A stretch of 38,900 nt of DNA from Rhodospirillaceae bacterium (lineage in GTDB: Bacteria > Pseudomonadota > Alphaproteobacteria > Puniceispirillales > Puniceispirillaceae), in the NCBI GenBank assembly GCA_011522725.1, contig WTIL01000013.1:1-38900 (forward strand). Direction: 5' to 3'. Position 1 is the stretch's first letter; each line of letters opens with the position of its first letter. The translations under genes were made by a program, and so were the position numbers. Below the pieces are notes generated by a model. The model worked only from the letters and a program-made list of their open reading frames with translations. It was not told where the DNA came from and searched no databases. Below are positions 11,843 to 19,108 of this stretch, one piece after another.

Positions 11843-12946
11843 TCACACGCGCATCGGCATCAGCACGAACAGCGTGGCCTCGTCACCGGGGGTGCGAACC
11901 AGGCTAGGCGCGCCCTGGTCGGCCAGCGCGAACTCGATGACGTCGCTGTCGACCTGCGATGCGATATCGAGCAGGTAGCGGGCATTGAAGCCGATTTCCA
12001 TCTCCGGCCCGTCATAGCTGACTTCCAGCGCCTCGTCGGCGCTCGACGCATCCGTGCTGCTTGCCGAGAGGCTGAGGCTTCCGGGCTGCAGCCGCATCTT
12101 CACCGACCGGGACTTTTCAGAGGAAATGGTCGAGACCCGGTCGACGGCAGCCGAGAAGCTGGCGGAATCGACCTGCATGATCCGGTCGTTGCCGCGCGGG
12201 ATGACGCGGGTGTAGTCGGGAAAGGTGCCGTCGATCAGCTTTGTCTTCAGGCGAACCGTGCCGAAGCTGAACTCGGCGCGGGTGTCGGACAGCGACATGC
12301 CGATTTCACCGTCGAAATCATCCAGCAGCTTGCGAAGCTCGGTCACGGCCTTGCGCGGGACGATCACCGACGGCATCGACGAAGCGCCGGCGGGAAGCCC
12401 CTGGCGGGTCAGCGCCAGACGGTGGCCGTCGGTCGCCACGGCGCACAGGTCGCCCTGCTCGGACTTGTGAATATAGATGCCGTTCAGATAATAGCGCGTC
12501 TCTTCGGTGGAGATGGCGAACCGCGTCGCATCAATCATGTCGCGCATGTCGGCGGCGGTGACGGCAAAGGCATCAGGCATGTCGCCGACACTGATCGTCG
12601 GGAAATCCTCGACCGGCAATGTCGGAAGACGGAAGTTCGAGCGTCCGGCGCTGATCATGGCGTGGCCGTCGGCGACCGCGATCTCGACCTCGGCGCCATC
12701 GGGGAGCTTGCGGACGATGTCGTACAGAAGATGCGCCGACACCGTCGTGGTACCGGCTGTGCCGACCGCGCATTCGACCTGCGTCGCGATATCCATGTCC
12801 ATGTCGGTGGCTGTCATCAGCAGCGCGCCGTCGGCGGCCTGCAGCACGACATTGGCCAGGATCGGAATGGTGTTGCGGCGTTCGACCACGGACTGGACCT
12901 GGCCGAGCGGCCGAAGGAGGCTGATCCGATCGATGGTGAGTTTCAT
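11843..12946 (-). CDS. dnaN: DNA polymerase III beta sliding clamp
   Basis: The 367-residue beta clamp matches the usual length. N-terminal MKLTIDRISLLRPLGQVQSVVERRNTIPI is the family start; later blocks include the RKAVTELRKLL region and the C-terminal FVLMPMRV. The dimer encircles DNA and tethers polymerase III. The track ORF begins at 13024, but the ATG at 12946 matches the family start and GAAGAGACAG lies just upstream. It sits between dnaA (177-bp gap) and recF. A possible promoter lies in the gap, so it may be transcribed apart from dnaA. Confidence 0.98.
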   Translation of the reverse strand: MKLTIDRISLLRPLGQVQSVVERRNTIPILANVVLQAADGALLMTATDMDMDIATQVECAVGTAGTTTVSAHLLYDIVRKLPDGAEVEIAVADGHAMISAGRSNFRLPTLPVEDFPTISVGDMPDAFAVTAADMRDMIDATRFAISTEETRYYLNGIYIHKSEQGDLCAVATDGHRLALTRQGLPAGASSMPSVIVPRKAVTELRKLLDDFDGEIGMSLSDTRAEFSFGTVRLKTKLIDGTFPDYTRVIPRGNDRIMQVDSASFSAAVDRVSTISSEKSRSVKMRLQPGSLSLSASSTDASSADEALEVSYDGPEMEIGFNARYLLDIASQVDSDVIEFALADQGAPSLVRTPGDEATLFVLMPMRV

Positions 12947-13004
12947 GGGCTGTCTCTTCTCTGTTGACCGTCGGTCGGGCGCGTCAGGCGCCGGCGAACC
13001 CCGG

Positions 13005-13023
13005 TTAGCCACAAAATATAGCA
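13005..13023 (-). promoter_or_regulatory. Possible dnaN promoter with DnaA-box-like sequence
   Basis: On the minus strand TGCTATATT is an extended -10 (TGnTATATT), with the only -35-like hexamer (TTGATG) 20 bp upstream, which is too far. Immediately downstream is TGTGGCTAA, one mismatch from the DnaA-box consensus TGTGNATAA. Its placement at the expected transcription start would suit control of dnaN by DnaA. The rest of the 177-bp dnaA-dnaN gap holds palindromes ATCAA-AATA-TTGAT (13042-13055) and AATTCA-T-TGAATT (13094-13106). This is motif reading only. Confidence 0.35.
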
Positions 13024-13123
13024 TGACTAATCGAAACAGGCATCAAAATATTGATCTCGCCACCTCTGTGGAGATGACCAGTGCGAATTCGTCAATTCAT
13101 TGAATTATATGAAATTTCCAGCG

Positions 13124-14566
13124 TCAGCTGGAGAGGAGCGAGCGCAGAAGCTGAACATCCTCGTTGATGCTGTCATCCGTGTTGATCAGGCCTTCGATCG
13201 AACGCACCGCATGCATCACTGTCGTGTGGTCCCTGCCACCGAACCTGCGGCCGATTTCCGGGTAGGACAGCGAGGTCAGCGTCTTTGCCAGATACATGGC
13301 CACCTGGCGCGGGCGGGCGATATTTCGCGCCCGGCGTGCCGAGAACATTTCGGCGACACGGACGTCGTAATGGGCGGCAACCTGCTTCTGGATTTCGTCG
13401 ATGCTGATCTGGCGGCTGCTGGCCCGCAACAGGTCCGACAGAAGCTCGGCAGCACTGTCGATGGTGATTTCCCGCCCGACGAGGCTGGCATGCGCAGCAA
13501 TCCGCGTGAGCGCCCCTTCCAGTTCCCGCACATTGCTGGAAATCCGGTGAGCAAGGAATTCCAGCACCTTGTCCGGAACCGTGATGCGCGCCCGTTCGGC
13601 CTTTGACTGGAGAATGCCGAGGCGCAGCTCGTAGTCGGCAGGATGGATATCGGCGACCATGCCCCAGCCGAGGCGCGAGCGAAGGCGCTCCTCCATCCCT
13701 TCAAGATCGGTCGGCGACTTGTCGGCGGAGATGATCACCTGCCGGCCATCCTCGACGAGCGCGTTGAAGGTATGGAAAAATTCTTCCTGCGTTGAATCCT
13801 TGCCGCTGATGAACTGGACATCGTCGATCATCAGGACATCGACCGAGCGGAACTGCTCCTTGAACGACATGGTATCGCGGAAGCGCAGCGCCTGAACGAA
13901 GCGGTACATGAATTTCTCGGCCGACAGATAGACGACATTGCGGCTCGGGTCCTGTTCGCGGATGTGCCAGGCAATGGCGTGCATCAGATGGGTCTTGCCG
14001 AGGCCGACGCCGCCATAAAGGAACAGCGGGTTGAAGGCGACCGTCGCGGACTCGGCCGTCCGCCGCGCCACGGCGAAGGCCAGCTCATTGGGCTTGCCGA
14101 CAACAAAATTGGCAAATGTATAACGAGGATCGAGCCCTGCCCCCAGCGCCTCGGCGCCAGGCTTTGCCCCGGAATTGGCCGGCGCCGGCTTCTGCTGCGA
14201 CATACGCGGCGCGGACTGCGCGGCGACACGGACCTCGACCTTCCTCACCTCGCCGAACTCGGCAGCCGAGATCACGCGAAGCCGGTCGGCATACTGACTT
14301 GTCACCCGCTCGCGGGCGAGCGTCGAGTTGGCTTCAAGTGTAAGCGTCCCGTCCTCGAGACGGCTGACCCGAAGCGGTTTGATCCAGTTGCGCCAGGCCG
14401 CCTCGCCGATATCCTGGCGCATGCGACTGGTGACGCGCGCCCACGGATCGTCGGCATCACCCGATGAAGGCGGTGTCCGGTCCATATCCTGATGGTCTGC
14501 GCTGGCTTGGTCGAAGGAGGCTGTCGGCGTGCTGTCAGACGGGTATGTATGGTCTCTGCCTGACAT
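13124..14566 (-). CDS. dnaA: Chromosomal replication initiator DnaA
   Basis: The 480-residue initiator has all four domains: an N-terminal helical domain (DDPWARVTSRMRQDIGE), a low-complexity linker, the AAA+ domain with Walker A GGVGLGKT (185-192) and Walker B LMIDDVQFI, and the DNA-binding domain with the signature GRDHTTVMHAVRSI. It melts the origin and loads DnaB. The track ORF starts at a TTG at 14770; the ATG at 14566 is chosen because GGAGGAA lies 7 nt upstream, whereas the ATG at 14584 has no ribosome site. An inverted repeat CCAGC-GTCA-GCTGG overlaps the stop codon. Confidence 0.98.
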   Translation of the reverse strand: MSGRDHTYPSDSTPTASFDQASADHQDMDRTPPSSGDADDPWARVTSRMRQDIGEAAWRNWIKPLRVSRLEDGTLTLEANSTLARERVTSQYADRLRVISAAEFGEVRKVEVRVAAQSAPRMSQQKPAPANSGAKPGAEALGAGLDPRYTFANFVVGKPNELAFAVARRTAESATVAFNPLFLYGGVGLGKTHLMHAIAWHIREQDPSRNVVYLSAEKFMYRFVQALRFRDTMSFKEQFRSVDVLMIDDVQFISGKDSTQEEFFHTFNALVEDGRQVIISADKSPTDLEGMEERLRSRLGWGMVADIHPADYELRLGILQSKAERARITVPDKVLEFLAHRISSNVRELEGALTRIAAHASLVGREITIDSAAELLSDLLRASSRQISIDEIQKQVAAHYDVRVAEMFSARRARNIARPRQVAMYLAKTLTSLSYPEIGRRFGGRDHTTVMHAVRSIEGLINTDDSINEDVQLLRSLLSS

Positions 14567-14946
14567 GCAGCGTTCCTCCGGCATCGGGTGTTGTTGTCGT
14601 TCAAGACGGTCGACGATCGAGCGACCTTGGCTGGAGATTAGCGGCTCGCAATTGCGCGGCGCAAGATGCGCACCCCCTGCAAATTGAAAATAAACAGCCG
14701 CGCCGTGCAGATATTTTGATTGACAGCTTTGCCTGCCACTTCCATCGACCGGGACAGTAAATTGAGACAATTCAGTGCCCGAATCGGTTCAGGGTCAGAC
14801 GGCGTCTCAATAGTGACATGCAAATGCACCGGAACTTCGCGGCCCGGGCGCATCGCCGTTTGCGGGATTCCAAAGAAAAAGGCCCGTCCGCAAACGGACA
14901 GGCCCTGGATATTCTACGATTCGGCTGTCGCCGGCGGGCGGGCAGC
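14567..14946. other. dnaA-rpsT intergenic region (380 bp)
   Basis: This gap contains the rpsT terminator (14876-14904) and the dnaA leader. I looked for DnaA boxes (TTATNCACA, either strand) and found none with fewer than two mismatches, and no TTAA-N7-TTAA CtrA sites. A small palindrome AATTG-AGA-CAATT lies at 14760-14772, and a somewhat AT-rich patch lies near 14690-14735. A dnaA promoter is expected here but I cannot point to convincing -35/-10 elements. The usual marks of an origin are not visible. Confidence 0.5.
14876..14904 (-). terminator. rpsT intrinsic terminator
   Basis: On the minus strand the sequence reads GGCCTGTCCG-TTTG-CGGACGGGCC followed by TTTTTC. The ten-pair stem has one U-G wobble and a four-base loop, and it starts 43 bp after the rpsT stop. 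It should separate rpsT from dnaA transcription. Confidence 0.88.
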
Positions 14947-15213
14947 TCAGGCGGCAACCGCCTTCACGCGCGCAGCAAGACGCGATATCTTGCGCGAAGC
15001 CGTGTTGCGATGAAGCACACCGCGGCTCACGCCGCGCTGGATTTCCGGCTGTGCCACGCGAAGCGCTTCACGCGCCGCATCTGCGTCGCCCGAAGCGATC
15101 GCGGTCTCGACCTTCTTCATGAAGGTACGGATACGGCTCATACGGGCGCCATTGATGGCGGCGCGGCGCGCGTTACGACGAATGCGCTTCTTTGCAGAAG
15201 TATGATTGGCCAT
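14947..15213 (-). CDS. rpsT: 30S ribosomal protein S20
   Basis: The 88-residue basic protein is S20, a primary 16S rRNA binder. It begins [21 protein letters not shown], the standard S20 start, and continues with the helical [20 protein letters not shown] region. AAGGATGG precedes the ATG. The gene has its own promoter-like sequence upstream and an intrinsic terminator downstream. Its position directly upstream of dnaA is common in alphaproteobacteria. Confidence 0.97.
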   Translation of the reverse strand: MANHTSAKKRIRRNARRAAINGARMSRIRTFMKKVETAIASGDADAAREALRVAQPEIQRGVSRGVLHRNTASRKISRLAARVKAVAA

Positions 15214-15247
15214 GGGACCATCCTTGCTGAATTCCGTTGGAGCGCGG

Positions 15248-15277
15248 GTTATAGGGCGATTTCTGCCGTCCCGTCAA
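15248..15277 (-). promoter_or_regulatory. rpsT promoter (sigma70-type)
   Basis: On the minus strand TTGACG and TATAAC are separated by 18 bp (17 bp if the -10 is read as CTATAA), about 35 bp upstream of the rpsT ATG. This is close to the alphaproteobacterial housekeeping consensus. Confidence 0.7.
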
Positions 15278-15326
15278 GCCATTTCGCCATCCTGCGAATG
15301 CGGCTGCGCAGGCGGCCATCGGCGGT

Positions 15327-15677
15327 CTAGTTCGGGCTCAGCCTGATGCGCCACAGCCGGCCGACCGACGTGTCCACCTGTCCCAGCGTCAGGCTCTCCG
15401 AACCACGGTTCCAGCTGCCGCCGCCGCCCTGCCATCCAAGGCTGGCCAGCGCAGAATCATAATAGGCCAGAATCGCAGCCTCGCTGTCCGTCGCCGCGGC
15501 AAAGACCAGCACGATCCGGCCGCTCGGCGAATCAAAGGCGAAGCCGAGTTCCGGCTCAATGGTCATCCCGTCCATGATCGGCAGATCGCCCACCCAGCGT
15601 TGCTGCGGCGTGTCGGCATGGGCCGGCGCCATGGCAAGAAGCGACAGCGCGAACAGGGTGCGAAGGGCGTGCATCAT
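15327..15677 (-). CDS. Small secreted protein of unknown function
   Basis: The product is about 116 residues. It has a clear signal peptide (MMHALRTLFALSLLAMAPAHA, cleavage expected after AHA) and a mature part of about 95 residues with blocks such as GFAFDSPSGRIV and AILAYYDSALASLGW. The periplasm is the likely location. The track start at 15737 would add 20 residues before the signal; the ATG at 15677 or 15674 fits a signal peptide better, but 15689 cannot be excluded. The gene follows mutM on the same strand and precedes rpsT. I recognise the YYDSxLxxLGW-type pattern only as a short exported domain, without a function. Confidence 0.7.
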   Translation of the reverse strand: MMHALRTLFALSLLAMAPAHADTPQQRWVGDLPIMDGMTIEPELGFAFDSPSGRIVLVFAAATDSEAAILAYYDSALASLGWQGGGGSWNRGSESLTLGQVDTSVGRLWRIRLSPN

Positions 15678-15751
15678 GATAGCTGGCATGGGCTTTGCCG
15701 ACGGCGCGGCATCCTGTTGAAGGCGGTGGTGACTCATGCCGACAGGCTACC

Positions 15752-16573
15752 TCAGCGCTGGCAGGCGGGACAGTAAAAACTGCTGCGGCCCGACTGGGTA
15801 ATGGCCTTGATCCCACTGCCGCACTGGTGGCATGCCTCGCCCTCGCGGCCATAGACCGACAGCCGTTGCACGAAGTAGCCGATCTCGCCCCCGGGCTGCA
15901 CATGGTCGCGAAGGCTGGTGCCGCCATCCTCGATGGCGCGCTGCAGCACCGACCTGATAGCCGCGACGAGACGCTCGGCCCGGCCGCCGCGAATTGTGCC
16001 GGCCCGCCGGCGTGGCGACAGGCCCGCACCGAACAGGGCCTCGCATGCATATATATTGCCGATGCCGGCGACGATCTGCTGGTTGAGCAGCGCCGTCTTG
16101 ATCGGACCCGTGCGCCTGTCGAGTGCCGCCGTCAGGCTGGTGGCGGAAAAACCGTTGCCAAGCGGCTCCGGCCCCATATCGGCAAGCATCGGATGGGTCT
16201 CGCCCTCGAAAAGGTCGATCCAGCCGAACCTCCGGGGGTCGTTGAACACGATCCATTGAGGGCGGGCGCCGCCCTGCATCTCGAGGATCATATGGTCGTG
16301 CAGGCCGGTCTCCGGCTTTTCGTCATGGATGCGCACCGACCCCGACATTCCCAGATGCATCAGCATGGTCTCGCCGCCGTCGAGCGGGAGCAGCAGGAAC
16401 TTGCCACGACGGCTCAGCGGCCCGACCTGCCGGCCGGTCAGCCTTTCGCCAAGGCGCGGCGGCAATGGCCAGCGCAGGTCCGGACGCCCTATATAGGCAT
16501 CGCTGATCTGCCGGTCCTCCATCGCGGGCACCAGCGCCCGGCGAACCGTTTCAACCTCGGGAAGTTCAGGCAT
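15752..16573 (-). CDS. mutM: Formamidopyrimidine-DNA glycosylase
   Basis: This 273-residue bifunctional glycosylase/AP lyase removes 8-oxoguanine and formamidopyrimidines. The catalytic Pro and Glu are in MPELPEVET, the conserved Lys is in SRRGKFLLLPL, and the helix-two-turn-helix is near QQIVAGIGNIYACEALF. The C-terminal zinc finger is complete (CHQCGSGI and YCPACQR). It is divergent from ubiE across a 180-bp gap and probably co-transcribed with the small secreted protein downstream. Confidence 0.98.
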   Translation of the reverse strand: MPELPEVETVRRALVPAMEDRQISDAYIGRPDLRWPLPPRLGERLTGRQVGPLSRRGKFLLLPLDGGETMLMHLGMSGSVRIHDEKPETGLHDHMILEMQGGARPQWIVFNDPRRFGWIDLFEGETHPMLADMGPEPLGNGFSATSLTAALDRRTGPIKTALLNQQIVAGIGNIYACEALFGAGLSPRRRAGTIRGGRAERLVAAIRSVLQRAIEDGGTSLRDHVQPGGEIGYFVQRLSVYGREGEACHQCGSGIKAITQSGRSSFYCPACQR

Positions 16574-16753
16574 GACACGGCCCCCTGTGGCGAGACGCAG
16601 CGAGGCAAAAGATGCGCGACATTAGATATCTGGCCCTTCCGGCGGTTTTTCGTGTATCACTTTGGGTCATCCGGCCCCGGCCCGCGGCTTTGCGGTCCCG
16701 ATGCCAGCATAGCCTGAAAAACCGCAGGTAAAAGACCGTAGGCAAACATCGAC

Positions 16754-17542
16754 ATGAACAGAACTCCGGACAGCGCCCGCAACGTGCCTGCCTTTGACGG
16801 CAGTGACGAGGATATCGATTTCGGCTTCCGCACCGTGCGGCGGGCGGACAAGTCCGGCCTTGTGCGCGATGTCTTTGATTCGGTGGCGTCGCGCTACGAC
16901 CTGATGAACGATCTTATGAGCGGCGGCGTCCACCGGCTGTGGAAGACGGCGATGATCGACTGGATGGCACCGCAGCCCCACCAGACACTGGTCGATCTCG
17001 CCGGCGGCACCGGCGATATCAGCCTTCGCTTCCTGCGCGCGGGCGGCGGCAAGGCGGTGATCACCGACATCAACGAGGCGATGCTGTCCGCCGGTCGCCA
17101 GCGTAAGGAATTCAACAGCCTTGGCGGGCGGGTCAGCTGGTGCGTCGGCAACGCCGAGTCCCTGCCCTTTACCTCGGCCAGCGCCGACCGGATCACCATT
17201 GCCTTCGGGCTGCGCAACGTCACCGACCGCGAGGCGGCGATCGCCGAGGCGCATCGTGTGCTGAAACCCGGCGGCCGCTTCCTGTGTCTGGAATTCTCGC
17301 AGGTGAACAGCGCCGTCCTGGCGCGCGCCTATGATGCCTGGTCCTTCAATGTGCTGCCGCGGCTGGGTCAGATGGTGGCCGGCGATGCCGACAGCTATCG
17401 TTATCTGGTGGAATCCATCCGCACATTCCCGACACCCGAGGTGCTTGCCGATATGTTTGCCGGAGCAGGCTTTGCGCAGGTACGGGTGCGCCGCCTGTCG
17501 GCCGGCATCGCCTGCATCCATTCGGGATGGAAGCTCGACTGA
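16754..17542 (+). CDS. ubiE: Ubiquinone/menaquinone C-methyltransferase UbiE
   Basis: The 262-residue SAM-dependent methyltransferase performs the C-methylation step of ubiquinone synthesis. The UbiE start block VFDSVASRYDLMNDLMSGG is present, SAM motif I is VDLAGGTGDIS, and the second signature is RITIAFGLRNVTDR, followed by HRVLKPGGRFLCLEFS. The stop overlaps the ubiB ATG (TGATG), so the two quinone genes are coupled. It is divergent from mutM. Confidence 0.97.
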   Translation: MNRTPDSARNVPAFDGSDEDIDFGFRTVRRADKSGLVRDVFDSVASRYDLMNDLMSGGVHRLWKTAMIDWMAPQPHQTLVDLAGGTGDISLRFLRAGGGKAVITDINEAMLSAGRQRKEFNSLGGRVSWCVGNAESLPFTSASADRITIAFGLRNVTDREAAIAEAHRVLKPGGRFLCLEFSQVNSAVLARAYDAWSFNVLPRLGQMVAGDADSYRYLVESIRTFPTPEVLADMFAGAGFAQVRVRRLSAGIACIHSGWKLD

Positions 17543-19056
17543 TGCGTGTCTCGGCCTTGCAGATGATGCTCGCCATGTTCCGGCTGCCGGTGATCGCCTG
17601 GCATCTCGGGCGGGCCGGCGCGCTTGGCCATATCGCGAAGATCACCCTTCTTCCGGGCTGGATGCGGCATCTGTGCGGCAGCCTCGACAGGATGGTGCGT
17701 TCCGGCAACGCGCGGCGTGATGCCGGCGGTGCGCTGGCCGAGGCGCTGATCCGCCTTGGGCCGGGGTTCATCAAGTTCGGCCAGGCGCTGTCGACACGGG
17801 CCGACCTCATCGGGCCGGAAATGGGACATGCGCTGAGCCTTCTGCAGGACCGGCTCCCGGCTTTTCCGGGGGCGCTGGCACGCCGCCGCATCGAAGCGGA
17901 ATCCGGCATGCCGGTATCGGATCTCTTCCGCCGTTTCGATGACGAGGCCGTGGCGGCGGCATCGATTGCCCAGGTTCATTACGCCGAGCTTGCCGACGGC
18001 CGGAGTGTGGCGGTGAAGCTGCTGCGGCCGGGAATCCACCGCCGCATGCAGGCCGACACAACCCTGTTCTATGCGCTGGCAAGCCTGCTGGAATGGATGG
18101 CGCCGAACCTGCGGCGGCTGAAGCTCGTCACCGCTGTCGACCAGTTCACCCAGATCTCCGCGATGGAGCTCGATTTGCGGCTCGAGGCCGCCGCCGCCGG
18201 CAAGCTGGCGGAGAACATGGCCGACGATGCCGGCATCGCCGTGCCGTGGGTCGATCTCGAGCACACCACCTCCGGCATGCTCGTCATCGAGTGGGTCGAG
18301 GGAATCCGCATTGATGATGTCGAGGCGCTGAGTGCCGCCGGACATGATATCGGCAAGATTACCGAAGCGGCGGCCCGGACCTTTTTCAACCAGGTCTTCC
18401 GCGATGGCTTCTTCCATGCCGACATGCATCCGGGGAATATTTTCGTGGCGGCCGACGGCACGCTGGTGCCGATCGATTTCGGCATCATGGGTCATCTCGA
18501 TTTCGGCGAACGGCTGTTTCTGGCCCGTCTGCTGACGGCGATGCTCGACCGCGACTATGACGCGGTGGCCAAGCTCCACGCCGATGCCGGCATGCTTGGT
18601 GATCATGTGCCGCTGGCGCAGTTCGCCCAGTCGATCCGCGCCGTCGCCGACCCGGTCATGGGCAAGGCGCTCGGCGAAGTATCGCTCGGCACGGTGCTTG
18701 GCCAGGTCCTGCAGCTTTCGACACGGTTCGAGATCGCCGTCCAGCCGCAATATAATCTTCTCCAGAAGACCATGATGATGGCCGAAGGGGTGGCGCGCCA
18801 GCTGAACCCGCAGGCGGATATGTGGAGCCTGGCGCGACCGCTGGCAAGCGACTGGATGCGCGATCATCTCAATTTCGCGCGCCGTGCCGAAACACTGGTC
18901 GAGGACCTGATGATGCTGGCCGCGCGGCTTCCCCGGATTCTCGATGCGCTGGAAGAACGCCGCGATGACGAGGCGCCGCAACAGGCACGACAGGGCGGAG
19001 CGCTTGCCATTTCACTTCTTGCGCTCGGTCTTGCCCTTCTGGCCCTGTTTATCTAG
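17542..19056 (+). CDS. ubiB: Ubiquinone biosynthesis protein UbiB (atypical kinase/ATPase)
   Basis: A 504-residue membrane-linked atypical kinase-like ATPase needed for ubiquinone synthesis. The family KxGQ motif appears as GFIKFGQALSTR, the Ala-rich nucleotide loop as AAASIAQVHYAEL, and the catalytic region as FFHADMHPGNIFV with the metal-binding DFG as PIDFGIMG. A hydrophobic C-terminal tail (ALAISLLALGLALLALFI) anchors it in the membrane. The ATG at 17542 is chosen over 17527 because GGAAG precedes it and it overlaps the ubiE stop. Confidence 0.96.
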   Translation: MRVSALQMMLAMFRLPVIAWHLGRAGALGHIAKITLLPGWMRHLCGSLDRMVRSGNARRDAGGALAEALIRLGPGFIKFGQALSTRADLIGPEMGHALSLLQDRLPAFPGALARRRIEAESGMPVSDLFRRFDDEAVAAASIAQVHYAELADGRSVAVKLLRPGIHRRMQADTTLFYALASLLEWMAPNLRRLKLVTAVDQFTQISAMELDLRLEAAAAGKLAENMADDAGIAVPWVDLEHTTSGMLVIEWVEGIRIDDVEALSAAGHDIGKITEAAARTFFNQVFRDGFFHADMHPGNIFVAADGTLVPIDFGIMGHLDFGERLFLARLLTAMLDRDYDAVAKLHADAGMLGDHVPLAQFAQSIRAVADPVMGKALGEVSLGTVLGQVLQLSTRFEIAVQPQYNLLQKTMMMAEGVARQLNPQADMWSLARPLASDWMRDHLNFARRAETLVEDLMMLAARLPRILDALEERRDDEAPQQARQGGALAISLLALGLALLALFI

Positions 19057-19060
19057 ACTG

Positions 19061-19108
19061 TAATTCACATTTATTCACAAATGTTCAAGGAATTCATTTT
19101 CTATGAAT
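19061..19108. promoter_or_regulatory. Phased TTCA element with DnaA-box match and inverted repeat before coaBC
   Basis: The 46-bp ubiB-coaBC gap is strikingly AT-rich compared with its surroundings. TTCA occurs at 19064, 19074, 19084 and 19093, that is at 10, 10 and 9 bp steps on one face of the helix. The second lies in TTATTCACA (19071-19079), an exact match to the DnaA-box consensus TTATNCACA; the first, TAATTCACA, has one mismatch. An inverted repeat ATTCAT-TTTCT-ATGAAT (19092-19108) covers the start codon. AAGGAA at 19087-19092 is the likely ribosome site. The element may be an operator; which protein binds it is unknown. Confidence 0.55.

Noticed and set aside
13118-13131. dnaA intrinsic terminator at CCAGC-GTCA-GCTGG
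   Set aside because: The stem is only five pairs, overlaps the stop codon and lacks a good T-run, so it is noted but not called.
14567-14946. Chromosome origin in the dnaA-rpsT gap
   Set aside because: No DnaA-box cluster, no CtrA-type sites and no strong AT-rich unwinding region could be found by eye.
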